Shown here one piece after another: positions 1 to 8,793 of a DNA stretch of 64,000 nt. The notes below the pieces were generated by a model. It did not search any database and was not told the origin of the DNA. It saw only the letters and a program-made list of their open reading frames with translations. The DNA comes from an uncultured Lachnospiraceae bacterium. Its GTDB lineage: Bacteria > Bacillota > Clostridia > Lachnospirales > Lachnospiraceae. The first letter of the stretch is position 1; each line of letters begins with the position of its first letter. Made by a program: the position numbers and the translations under genes. The stretch covers positions 90,018-154,017 of the forward strand of contig CAJTLB010000008.1 in NCBI GenBank assembly GCA_910577045.1, in the 5' to 3' direction.

Positions 1-1819
1 AATGATCAAATGGCTTGTCTTGCCTCCAAAATAAACGGTGTATCTCTTTCTTTGTTAGTTTTGGCGCAAATGGAACCGCCTTTTGTTCCCTTCCTGTCAG
101 CATATTTGGCATCTCTGCAAAATACTCCATCACTTCTTTATCAGGCCTATAATAAATATACTCTAAATAAGATAAGATTTGTCTGTTTTCCAACACCAAA
201 TTTTTCTGTTTCCCTAATACCTGCTCATATAAAATGGCAAACTCCTTTGCCCCCTCTATAAACTCTGGTACGCCATGTTCTTTGATGGCTTCCCCATCTG
301 CTGTTGACAAAATGGGCTCCACTCTTCCTTCTTGTTTTCTTTGGTATCCCATTGTCTGTCCATGGGGTGCCCTGCACATCATTTCTAACAGGACATAAAA
401 CCGCACATAATAAGGATAAAACACATGACTTGTACATTGCCCTTCCTTTACCATATCCCTTCGGTAAAAATAATTATGGATTTCCCCTGTATAGTACTCC
501 CTCATCACACGGGCTACACATTCCTGGGTAAACCCTGTCCCTGCCAAATCCACAAAGGCAAAGGCTCCTTTTTTGGTATCTATTTCTTGTTGTAAATAAG
601 CGAGTAATAACTCCCTTTTCTCTTGATATTTTTTGGAAAGCAGCTTGGAAAATTCCTGGTTCCCCAATAACCAATCCAATGTTACTTTTATAGCAGATAC
701 CGTCCAAATCCGTTTTGGGTCTTTCATTACCTTTGGCAAATAAGGCAATAGTTCTTCTTCTGTCACCTGAAGAAAGGCGGCTAAATCAGATGGCTCTTTT
801 ATCAGTTTCTCATAAGAACGCCAATAGATTTGATAAACTTCCTCTTTCCAATCTTCCCCTTCTGGGATTCTCCATGCTACACGGGAACCATAAACATACT
901 TCGTTTCTATGTCCCATTCCCGTAAAGCAAGCAAACAATCCGCCATCTCTTTTAAAAGGAACCCATCCCTGGCAATAAAATACAGCCGTTCCATTCCTTT
1001 TTCCCTGCTATCCTCTAACAGCCAATGAATATAAGGATATAAAAGTACCCCGCCAATACTACAGCCCATACGGTATGCGGTACTCTTTTTCCCATATATC
1101 CGTGCCAGCCTTGCACAGCCAACGGACAGTTGTACCGATGCTTCTGCCTCATGGCCTTTTAAGTACGCTTTCTCTATCCCTAGTAAATCTTCTTTCTGGT
1201 ATCGTTCACACTGGATTCCAAACCGCTTTGGGATCTGATAATCTGACTCTTCATTATCCCCATAATGATGCCACTCTTGATAGGAAACGTTTTCTTGTTC
1301 CTTGACAAAAGCAAAGAGGCTTCCTGTCCATTTCCCCTTTTTTTCTGGATCGGATGAGACATAAAGAGGAAGGGAACCCAAAACAGGATCCACTTTTTTT
1401 AACATGTCCTGTATGGTGTCCCTATCTAAATACATATCCGAAATAAAAACCACTCGTTCCCTTTTTTCTAATAATTGTTTTACTTTCTCTATATTTTCTG
1501 GAATCCCATGAACCGATGCCACTTCTATATTTCGTTCCAGTTTTCCTAACTCCTCTGCCTGTTCCTCTGTAATTAAATGTTCTTTTACCCAAACACCATA
1601 GATTTGTTCCAGTGTTACCTCTTCCACCCCATCAATACCATATGTTTTTCTTGCTACCTGTTCTGCCCCTATCCGCAAAGAAAAGAAATTCCTTCTAATA
1701 TATGGCTGGATATGGGAATTCTTTTCTTTTTGTAAAGCCTCCTGCATCAAAGCAAAGATGCCTTCTGGTGTTGCGGTTACTCTTGTTAATAAAGTATCAA
1801 ACACATCAAAACTATACAT
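1..1819 (-). CDS. HAD-like protein of a glycan locus (C-terminus beyond window)
   Basis: An open frame without stop runs from an ATG at 1819 to the left edge, at least 606 codons, so the C-terminus is outside the window. GGAG lies just upstream of the ATG. The N-terminus (FDVFDTLLTR) is HAD motif I, with nucleophile Asp5. FISDMYL (about residue 130) fits motif II and HYGDNEESD (about residue 190) fits motif IV. The residue two after the nucleophile, the usual acid/base Asp of phosphatases, is Phe7, so phosphatase activity is doubtful. The remaining 400 residues are not recognised; VFDT-type HAD proteins of this size occur in capsule and O-antigen loci. It is the last visible gene of the glycosylation operon, 25 bases after the preceding GT2 gene. 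Its role is unknown. Confidence 0.75.
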   Translation of the reverse strand, partial: MYSFDVFDTLLTRVTATPEGIFALMQEALQKEKNSHIQPYIRRNFFSLRIGAEQVARKTYGIDGVEEVTLEQIYGVWVKEHLITEEQAEELGKLERNIEVASVHGIPENIEKVKQLLEKRERVVFISDMYLDRDTIQDMLKKVDPVLGSLPLYVSSDPEKKGKWTGSLFAFVKEQENVSYQEWHHYGDNEESDYQIPKRFGIQCERYQKEDLLGIEKAYLKGHEAEASVQLSVGCARLARIYGKKSTAYRMGCSIGGVLLYPYIHWLLEDSREKGMERLYFIARDGFLLKEMADCLLALREWDIETKYVYGSRVAWRIPEGEDWKEEVYQIYWRSYEKLIKEPSDLAAFLQVTEEELLPYLPKVMKDPKRIWTVSAIKVTLDWLLGNQEFSKLLSKKYQEKRELLLAYLQQEIDTKKGAFAFVDLAGTGFTQECVARVMREYYTGEIHNYFYRRDMVKEGQCTSHVFYPYYVRFYVLLEMMCRAPHGQTMGYQRKQEGRVEPILSTADGEAIKEHGVPEFIEGAKEFAILYEQVLGKQKNLVLENRQILSYLEYIYYRPDKEVMEYFAEMPNMLTGREQKAVPFAPKLTKKEIHRLFWRQDKPFDH

Positions 1820-1844
1820 GTTTTCTTCTCCTAGTCTTCTTTTC

Positions 1845-3167
1845 TTACCAAAGGGCTTCTTCCTTTTTTAGTATCTCTTGAAAAGAAAGGACATGTTGAA
1901 ACTGTAATCCTTCTATGGTATTCTTTAATTCTGGTAATAGGTTTTCTCCCACTGCCAAAACCACTAATGCCTCTTCCTGATAGCTTTGTAAGCTTCGAAT
2001 ATCTACAATAGGGATCCCCTTGATCTCTTTTTTATTTTGGCTGGGGTCAGAAACTGCAAAATACTTGATCTTGGTACGAAGCCGTCCATCTATAAAATAA
2101 GATAATGCCTGTTGCCCTATCCTTCCTGCCCCATAAAGAATTATCATGGGATACCCACCTGTTCTCTTTTGTAAGCGTCTTCTTTCCTCTGACAGCCTTT
2201 CCACATATTGTTCTGGGCTTGCCAATAACTCAAAAATTTTTTGCTTCCACAATCCCCTATATAAATGTGCATCGACTTCTCCTGCTTGGAGCCCTTCCAA
2301 AAATTCTTTCTTAATCCGTTTTGCCAGCATGAGACGGTATTCTTCCCCTACCCGATCCAAATTTCCAATACAGTCTGTAATCCGAAAATAAAGGATCCAC
2401 TTATAATATTCCTTCCCTTCCTCCCCCATTTCTTCTACTTTTTTACGGATAAAATCAAATTCGTCACAAACCGCAAAAACCTTTCCTTTACTATGGATAG
2501 AGGAATTGGCATTATCAATCCGATAATGATAAAACGCTTGGTTGACTAGGTAGATTTTTTTTGCCTTTACCATGGTCTGGAACCAGAACCCATTATCTTG
2601 GTACGATGCTCCTGGAGTTTCGTTGTGGTAAATCTGCTCTTTTCGTAGAAAGTCTGTCCGATAAATGCCACTCCATGTATATTTCCATAAATAAAAAGCA
2701 TTTGGATGCTCTTTTACAGTAACTGGCATATGGTATAAAGAAGCCCTATCCCCTTCTGCTACAAACTTATATTCTTCAATATAATTGCCCTCTGCCCCCG
2801 TATAAAATTCATAGAAATCTGCTTTGATCACATCTGCCTTGGTTTCCTCCATAACTTTATACAGGTTTTGGTACATGGCAGGATCAATCCAATCATCACT
2901 TTCTACAATCCCTACATAGGGGGAAGTTACTAAATCCATACCTGTATTTATTGCTTTCCCATACCCTTCATTCTTTTTATGGACCACATGAAAACGGCTA
3001 TCTTTTTGTGCATACTCGTCTAAAATAGCTCCTGAAGAATCCGTAGAGCCATCATCAATACAAATAATTTCTAGTTCTTCCAAGGTCTGTTTCTGTACAC
3101 TATCCAAGCACTCCCTTACATATTTTTCCACATTATATACTGGGATTACTACTGAAACCTTTGCCAT
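1845..3167 (-). CDS. GT2 glycosyltransferase with C-terminal Rossmann-like domain
   Basis: A 440-residue GT-A enzyme that should transfer a sugar from a nucleotide donor in the cytoplasm. Residues 3-45 carry the GT2 start (VSVVIPVYNVEKY, then IDDGSTD), and VESDDWID near residue 90 is the metal-binding DxD region. ETPGASYQDNGFW near residue 185 is shared with two neighbours, so these are paralogs. From residue 341 a second domain starts with LYGAGRIGQQA and ends with strand-helix repeats; this module recurs across the locus. The start is the ATG preceded by GGAGAAA. It lies 22 bases after the preceding GT2 gene. Acceptor and sugar cannot be told; part of a flagellin-type glycan is inferred from context. 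Confidence 0.88.
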   Translation of the reverse strand: MAKVSVVIPVYNVEKYVRECLDSVQKQTLEELEIICIDDGSTDSSGAILDEYAQKDSRFHVVHKKNEGYGKAINTGMDLVTSPYVGIVESDDWIDPAMYQNLYKVMEETKADVIKADFYEFYTGAEGNYIEEYKFVAEGDRASLYHMPVTVKEHPNAFYLWKYTWSGIYRTDFLRKEQIYHNETPGASYQDNGFWFQTMVKAKKIYLVNQAFYHYRIDNANSSIHSKGKVFAVCDEFDFIRKKVEEMGEEGKEYYKWILYFRITDCIGNLDRVGEEYRLMLAKRIKKEFLEGLQAGEVDAHLYRGLWKQKIFELLASPEQYVERLSEERRRLQKRTGGYPMIILYGAGRIGQQALSYFIDGRLRTKIKYFAVSDPSQNKKEIKGIPIVDIRSLQSYQEEALVVLAVGENLLPELKNTIEGLQFQHVLSFQEILKKEEALW

Positions 3168-3189
3168 CTTTTCTCCTTCTCCCTCTTGC

Positions 3190-4485
3190 TTACCCTACTT
3201 CTTCACTGTCCTTCTTATGTACAAACCCTAATTCTTCCAACTTCTTACTCATTTCTTTATAAGCAGGACTATCCTTCTTTACTGCCAATAACACTAGGCT
3301 ACTCTCTCTATACTCTTGTAATTCTTGTATTTCCTTAATCTGGTCGCTATAGTAGTATTCTTTCTTCCCATCTAAAGTTGTTACTGCCATATCCACCTTT
3401 ACTTCTTTCATTTTCTTTAAAAAATGGTATGCTCTCTTTCCATAATATCCTGCCCCATAGATAATCACATGGGAAAATCCTTCTATCCCTTTTCGGATAG
3501 CCTCTTTTTCAGCCAATTTCTTTTTTACATATTGTTCTGGTGATTCCTTTATCTGCTCTATCAGTTTCCTTTCCTCTTCTGTCATCCACTCGAAGGTCGC
3601 TTCCCCCCATTCTTGGTATTGTTTACATTCCTTTGCCATAGTTTGGGCAAGCTCCAATTTTAAGGAATCTGCTACTTGTTCCAATGTATACATATATCCC
3701 CTTATCCGAAAATGGAAACCAATTTGGTATAATCTTTTTTCTTTCTCCTGATGCCCCTCCAAAAAATGATGAATAAAATCATACTCTGACTTCATGGCAT
3801 ACACTTTTTGGGTACTATGGATCGAGGAATTTGGATTATCCTGTTTATATCGATAAAACGCCTTTGCCAAAAACATTACTTTCTTTGCATAATAAAAAGT
3901 TTGGAACCAAAATCCATTATCTTGGTAAGATGCCCCTGGCGTTTCATTATACTGGATTTGATTCTTCACTAAAAAGCTTCTTCTATATAAGGCGTTCCAT
4001 GTAAACTTTTCCAAAAAATAAGACTCCATTTCTTGATTTGGCTCAATAACCCGATTATACATGTTCTTATTTTCTGTTAGGCTATGGTATTTTATTTCTT
4101 CTGTCCCATCCTCATGGCTCCATAAGTCATAATAATCAGTTTTTACTATATCTAATTGCAATTCTTCCATTTGCTGGTACAGTTCCTTGTACATATCCTT
4201 TGCAATATAGTCATCACTTTCCACAATCCCTATATATTTCCCTTTCGCCATCTGCAGAGCTTGGTTCATTGTATGCCCATATCCCGTATTTTTCTTATGG
4301 ATCACTTGTACCCGCCCATCTTTTTTTGCATATTGATCTAGGATGCACCCAGAGGTATCTGTAGATCCATCATCCATACAAAATACCTCAAAATCAGAAA
4401 AGGACTGCCCTAAAATGCTGTCCATACACTTCACCAAATACGTTTCTACATTATATACAGGCACCAATATGGATATTTCTGGCAT
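3190..4485 (-). CDS. GT2 glycosyltransferase with C-terminal Rossmann-like domain
   Basis: A 431-residue GT2 enzyme. MPEISILVPVYNVE opens the GT-A domain, MDDGSTD follows, and VESDDYIA is the DxD region. ETPGASYQDNGFWFQ and the NPNSSIHS stretch are nearly those of the 1845-3167 gene, which points to tandem duplication. The terminal module begins at residue 339 (IIYGAGYYGKRA). A longer frame exists up to 4566, but the ATG at 4485 sits in TAATG, overlapping the stop of the GT8 gene, and gives a clean family N-terminus, so 4485 is chosen; translational coupling is likely. Sugar and acceptor are unknown. Confidence 0.88.
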   Translation of the reverse strand: MPEISILVPVYNVETYLVKCMDSILGQSFSDFEVFCMDDGSTDTSGCILDQYAKKDGRVQVIHKKNTGYGHTMNQALQMAKGKYIGIVESDDYIAKDMYKELYQQMEELQLDIVKTDYYDLWSHEDGTEEIKYHSLTENKNMYNRVIEPNQEMESYFLEKFTWNALYRRSFLVKNQIQYNETPGASYQDNGFWFQTFYYAKKVMFLAKAFYRYKQDNPNSSIHSTQKVYAMKSEYDFIHHFLEGHQEKEKRLYQIGFHFRIRGYMYTLEQVADSLKLELAQTMAKECKQYQEWGEATFEWMTEEERKLIEQIKESPEQYVKKKLAEKEAIRKGIEGFSHVIIYGAGYYGKRAYHFLKKMKEVKVDMAVTTLDGKKEYYYSDQIKEIQELQEYRESSLVLLAVKKDSPAYKEMSKKLEELGFVHKKDSEEVG

Positions 4486-5879
4486 TACCCTTCCCACTCC
4501 TTCCCAATCCACTTTTCCAAATAATATATTTCCTTCCACCCCTGATATTCCGGCAATAAAAACCATTTCCTTGCTGCTTCATAGGCTGTTTCTCCTTTTT
4601 GTAAACAATATCCTTCCTTATAAGCAATTTCTTCCAATTCCTTCTGGTAATACCGATTATCCAGATACTCATAATACTCCCTTGTTTTTGCCTGATACCA
4701 AAGAATATTTTTTTCCTCTATTCCCAAATCTAATAGGAGATCTTTGATTTCCTCTTTTTTTCCTTGGCTTGCAATCAAGAAGAAAACCGTTCCTTGTTTC
4801 CTTCTAATTTCATCCAAAGAATATACTGGTACTCCATGATATTGTATCCCTTGTTTTTCTTTATTGTTATCGCAAAAATAAATTTCTCGATTTCCTTCGA
4901 TATTCTGAACCCATCGACACAATTCCTTACCATATCTTGTAAACCCAAAAATACAAATCTTTTGGTATCGCCTACATCTATTCACATAGTACTGCCAAGT
5001 ATATTGTTGTTCCAATTGTTCTACTTTTTCTTTTATAAGCTGATATTCCTTTTCTTCCTTCCAAATCGAAGCCATACCCCACCATTCTTTATTTGCCCAG
5101 CAACAATAACGCTCCCATGGTCGAATGAAAGGGGTTGCATAATGAAGAATCCCTGATTTTTTTATAAAAGCTTGGCATATCTTTTCCCCAATTCCTTCTT
5201 CCCTCATTTCTTGTATTTGCCCCATAAATAAAGTAAAAAGATTCCATTTTTGTGGGATTCTAAGTATTTTCCCATAACAACATACATTTAAAATATCTTG
5301 ATCTTCATAGGGATATTTTTTTTCTAAATGGTTTAAAAATTTGGTTTGTACTTGATCATCCCTTATTTTTTTTAAATTCATCACTAGAACCCCTGCATTG
5401 ATATAGGAATCCATAGAAAGAATTCCTATTTTTAGGCGCCTATTTTCCCTTTGTTCTGTTGACATGCGATCAATCCAAATATCCCTACACCCTGCTAAAT
5501 AATTCTCCCCTAACTCTATCTGGTAAAGTTCTGTTAAATCTTCTGTTACAATAATATCCGAATCCAAGTATATACATTTTTCTTCCAACAACATATGATC
5601 CAACAGCAACCGATAAAAGGTTGCCTTTGTCACATGGTTGTTGCATATCGTAGCATTGACTAGGGCTTTTGTATCCACTAATACTTTTTCTACCCAAATC
5701 TTTTGATAAGTTTGGTTTAACCGTTCTATCCAATTGACTGCCTCTTGTGTTTCCTCATCCATTAAAATAAAAATCGAATAGGTCGTATCTTTTGCTGCAT
5801 GTTCCGCCAAAGAAGTAATTGCCACACAAGTATAAAATAAGTAATTCTTATCTGTTGCAAATACAATGGGTATCCTCAT
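4485..5879 (-). CDS. GT8 glycosyltransferase with C-terminal Rossmann-like domain
   Basis: About 464 residues. The start of the protein (MRIPIVFATDKNYLFYT) and CIYLDSDIIV with its DxD, followed by YINAGVLVMNL and DQDILN, are the classical order of family GT8, retaining transferases that often use UDP-glucose or UDP-galactose. From about residue 307 the sequence IFGFTRYGKELC begins the same small module found on its neighbours, followed by about 60 extra residues. A TTG at 5891 could extend the frame by four residues, but the ATG at 5879 begins the family core, four bases after the preceding stop. The gene ends in TAATG with the next gene. Confidence 0.88.
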   Translation of the reverse strand: MRIPIVFATDKNYLFYTCVAITSLAEHAAKDTTYSIFILMDEETQEAVNWIERLNQTYQKIWVEKVLVDTKALVNATICNNHVTKATFYRLLLDHMLLEEKCIYLDSDIIVTEDLTELYQIELGENYLAGCRDIWIDRMSTEQRENRRLKIGILSMDSYINAGVLVMNLKKIRDDQVQTKFLNHLEKKYPYEDQDILNVCCYGKILRIPQKWNLFTLFMGQIQEMREEGIGEKICQAFIKKSGILHYATPFIRPWERYCCWANKEWWGMASIWKEEKEYQLIKEKVEQLEQQYTWQYYVNRCRRYQKICIFGFTRYGKELCRWVQNIEGNREIYFCDNNKEKQGIQYHGVPVYSLDEIRRKQGTVFFLIASQGKKEEIKDLLLDLGIEEKNILWYQAKTREYYEYLDNRYYQKELEEIAYKEGYCLQKGETAYEAARKWFLLPEYQGWKEIYYLEKWIGKEWEG

Positions 5880-5883
5880 ATTC

Positions 5884-7233
5884 CTAGCCAAAACACTGAA
5901 TTGCTTCTGGCTGTATCCCCCCTTCTACTAACCATGCTTTTATTTCTTTTTGCACCTGTCTTTCTTTTATAGCAATGATAATATAATCAAAATTGGTATG
6001 AAAAACCAGCTCTGGCTCCTCGACTATGATATTCTCTAATGACATTTTCTGATATTTCTGATATGCCTGATCAACGATTCGGACTTCTTTACAATATCCA
6101 CTCTCTATAAGCTGTTTATAATAATCTCTTCCAATAGTGCCTGCACCATAGATTATAATGCTTGTTCCCTTTTCTATTAAAAGATATGGAAATACCCAAC
6201 CTTTCCTTTGGCAATTTTCTATTGTAATTTCTTTCTTTTGTATCTTATCAAACAGATACTCCTCAAACGAAAGTTGTAGTACTTTTTGATATTCCATTAT
6301 ACTCTGCTCTGAAAATAAAAGGTCTGGTTTTAGATAGTTTAAAATCCCAAGATTTGGTTCTATAATTTCCCTGGTATAATAAAAACAGTTTCTTTGTGCT
6401 TTCAAAGAACGCATAGCATCTAGATAATATAGTTGGAATTCTAAGGCAAATGTAAGAAAACTCTGTTGAAACATCGAATACAAATCTTGTTTTTCTAATT
6501 CTTCCCTGATGGATTGCAGCATTTTATAGCCATTTATCCAGTTTTTATCCATGCTGTTAGATAAAGAATGTTGGTTGCCTATCCGATGTATGGCTAGTTT
6601 TTCTTTCAAAAAACCAATTCGTTCTGCTCTTGCTAACAATAGATAAACAAAAAAACCATCTTCGGAAGAACGGAAGGAATCAAACTGATACCCTGTTTTT
6701 CTTACAAAATCAGTTAAAAATAACTTGTCCCAAGCCCAGCCTTTTGTTATTTGGAAAACAGCCGCATGTTCTAATTCTTTTCCAGAAAAACAGATTTGCT
6801 CTTTTACAATACCTTCTTCATATTCGAATGATTTCTCTACTTTCTTACCTAACCGTTCATCAAAAAAATCATACTCACAAACCACTACTTCTAATTGTTG
6901 TTTTTCTGCCTGCTGATACAGCTTTTCCAACATGTCTGGTGTATAATAGTCATCTGCATCTAAAAAGGATAAATAAGTGCCTTTGGCATACTTCATACCA
7001 TGGTTCCTAGCCACCCCCGCATACTGGTTTTCTTGTGAAATAATATGTATTCTCTGGTCTTTTTCCTGATAGTTTTTTATAATGGATACCGTATGATCGG
7101 TAGATCCATCATCTACACAGATAATTTCAATTTCTTTTAAGGTCTGGTTGCATATACTGTCTAGGCATTGTTTGATATAAGGCTCTACATTATAAACTGC
7201 TATAATTATGGATACTTTTATTTTATTTTCCAT
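5884..7233 (-). CDS. GT2 glycosyltransferase with C-terminal Rossmann-like domain
   Basis: A 449-residue GT2 protein. KVSIIIAVYNVEPYI and VDDGSTD form the nucleotide-binding half, and FLDADDYYTPDM (about residue 90) is the DxD site. A middle region with WAWDKLF and SSEDGFF follows the usual GT2 layout. From about residue 355 IIIYGAGTIGRDY starts the recurring terminal module. It differs from the ETPGASYQD group nearby and so is a separate lineage. It lies 48 bases after the 7282-8661 gene and four bases before the GT8 start. Substrate unknown. Confidence 0.88.
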   Translation of the reverse strand: MENKIKVSIIIAVYNVEPYIKQCLDSICNQTLKEIEIICVDDGSTDHTVSIIKNYQEKDQRIHIISQENQYAGVARNHGMKYAKGTYLSFLDADDYYTPDMLEKLYQQAEKQQLEVVVCEYDFFDERLGKKVEKSFEYEEGIVKEQICFSGKELEHAAVFQITKGWAWDKLFLTDFVRKTGYQFDSFRSSEDGFFVYLLLARAERIGFLKEKLAIHRIGNQHSLSNSMDKNWINGYKMLQSIREELEKQDLYSMFQQSFLTFALEFQLYYLDAMRSLKAQRNCFYYTREIIEPNLGILNYLKPDLLFSEQSIMEYQKVLQLSFEEYLFDKIQKKEITIENCQRKGWVFPYLLIEKGTSIIIYGAGTIGRDYYKQLIESGYCKEVRIVDQAYQKYQKMSLENIIVEEPELVFHTNFDYIIIAIKERQVQKEIKAWLVEGGIQPEAIQCFG

Positions 7234-7281
7234 ATCACTATCCTTCTTTCCATTTAATATGCCTTCTGAATAAAAATGGTA

Positions 7282-8661
7282 TTATAAAATAATTTTAATC
7301 CCTTCTTTTATAGCATGTCGTATAAGTTGATCAATTGCTACTATCTTTTTAAAAGACATTCTTTCTAATCTTTGTAGGATTTCAAATTGACTTTGTTCCT
7401 TTACTGCCACAGCTACCATTGCCTCTTCTTTCCATTCTTGGCATTTTTCTATTTCCAATACGGGAATTCCTTCTATATCAGATTGATTTTCTTTCTTATC
7501 CGTAACAGCAAAACAAATATCATTCTTTCTATACTTGTTTTCTAACAAGTATCCTAGAAATTCTTTTCCTATTTGTCCAGCACCATAAATAATTATTTGT
7601 TTACTTTCCAGTACTTTTTTTAAAACAGCTTGTCCATATAAAGAATAATTTAATACTGGGCTATTCTTATCTCTAATCCGTTTATCTTCAAAGGATTTTG
7701 CTGTTTCCATAAAATATTGGTTCGGATTCTTTAAGATCGTTTCTACTTCTTCCACAGCAGGGAGATCCCAAATGGGATCTCCCATATACCCACTTGCCTG
7801 ATAGCCTTTGAAATATTCCACCATTCTTAAAAATAACGTATACTGGAACGCAGATGCCAAACTATGATAACTTTCTAATAACACCCGATACCCCAAACGG
7901 CTTGCGATCCTTTTTAAGGTTTCTTCTTCCTTCCCTCTCTCTTCTATCCATTGATTGATTTTCTCCAATTCTTCACAGATACAAAATATTTTATTGGGGG
8001 CTTTTACGGAAGAATTCAGATTGCTGGTTCGATAATGGTAATAGGCCTCTGGCACAAGCCATACCTTTGAGGCACAGGCATATACTTGAAAACTAAAGGA
8101 CACATCCTGATATGATGCTCCTGGTGTCTCATGAAAACGAATCTGGTTTTTTACTAAAAACTCCCTTCGGTACAGACCACTCCAAATAGCCTGTAACTTC
8201 AAAAATAATTTTGGTCTTTTTATGGGGCAAATCAACTCCCTTGTTGGCAACTCATCAAAAATATTGATAAATTTATGTTCTTCAGTTGGATGATCCAAAT
8301 AAAAATAACAACTCGATTTTACCAAATCTGCTTTTGTCTTTTCTGCTTCTACATATAACTGTTCCATCATATCTATTTCAATAAAATCATCACTTTCTAC
8401 AATAGCAATATACTTCCCAACAGCTCTGTCTAATCCTATATTCATAGAATTTCCATAACCTGTATTTGATTTTTCTATCACCACAATCCGATTGTCTTGT
8501 TTTTGATATTCTTCTAATATTTCTTTACTTCTATCCGTAGAGCCATCATTGATGCAAATTATTTCAATTTCTTGTAATGTTTGTTTACAAAGGCTTTCTA
8601 AACATTGCCCTAGATATTTTTCCACATTATAAATTGGTACTAATACAGATACTTTTATCAT
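7282..8661 (-). CDS. GT2 glycosyltransferase with C-terminal Rossmann-like domain
   Basis: A 459-residue GT2 enzyme. KVSVLVPIYNVEKYL, INDGSTD and VESDDFIE mark the GT-A domain. ETPGASYQDVSFSFQ is the motif shared with the genes at 1845 and 3190, so this is a third paralog. The terminal module begins near residue 357 (IIIYGAGQIGKEF). A 132-base AT-rich gap separates it from the preceding gene, and it marks the border where gene composition changes from very AT-rich upstream to moderately AT-rich downstream. No promoter could be called in the gap. Confidence 0.88.
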   Translation of the reverse strand: MIKVSVLVPIYNVEKYLGQCLESLCKQTLQEIEIICINDGSTDRSKEILEEYQKQDNRIVVIEKSNTGYGNSMNIGLDRAVGKYIAIVESDDFIEIDMMEQLYVEAEKTKADLVKSSCYFYLDHPTEEHKFINIFDELPTRELICPIKRPKLFLKLQAIWSGLYRREFLVKNQIRFHETPGASYQDVSFSFQVYACASKVWLVPEAYYHYRTSNLNSSVKAPNKIFCICEELEKINQWIEERGKEEETLKRIASRLGYRVLLESYHSLASAFQYTLFLRMVEYFKGYQASGYMGDPIWDLPAVEEVETILKNPNQYFMETAKSFEDKRIRDKNSPVLNYSLYGQAVLKKVLESKQIIIYGAGQIGKEFLGYLLENKYRKNDICFAVTDKKENQSDIEGIPVLEIEKCQEWKEEAMVAVAVKEQSQFEILQRLERMSFKKIVAIDQLIRHAIKEGIKIIL

Positions 8662-8793
8662 AATTCTCCCCTTTTATTATTTTTTGCTACCCCAATACTC
8701 CATTCTAACTATTTCATTCTAATTGTAAATTTTATTTTTCTTTCTCTTTATCATTAATTTTCTATTAAAAAATATTTTTATAAACTTTACTTT

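Noticed and set aside
4486..4566. 27-residue extension of the GT2 gene at 3190
   Set aside because: It overlaps the GT8 gene; the TAATG overlap at 4485 gives the normal GT2 N-terminus.
4343..4747. Plus-strand open frames such as 4343-4747, 6630-7010, 11338-11637 and 27153-27539
   Set aside because: They lie opposite well-supported minus-strand genes, have biased compositions and no ribosome sites or family motifs.
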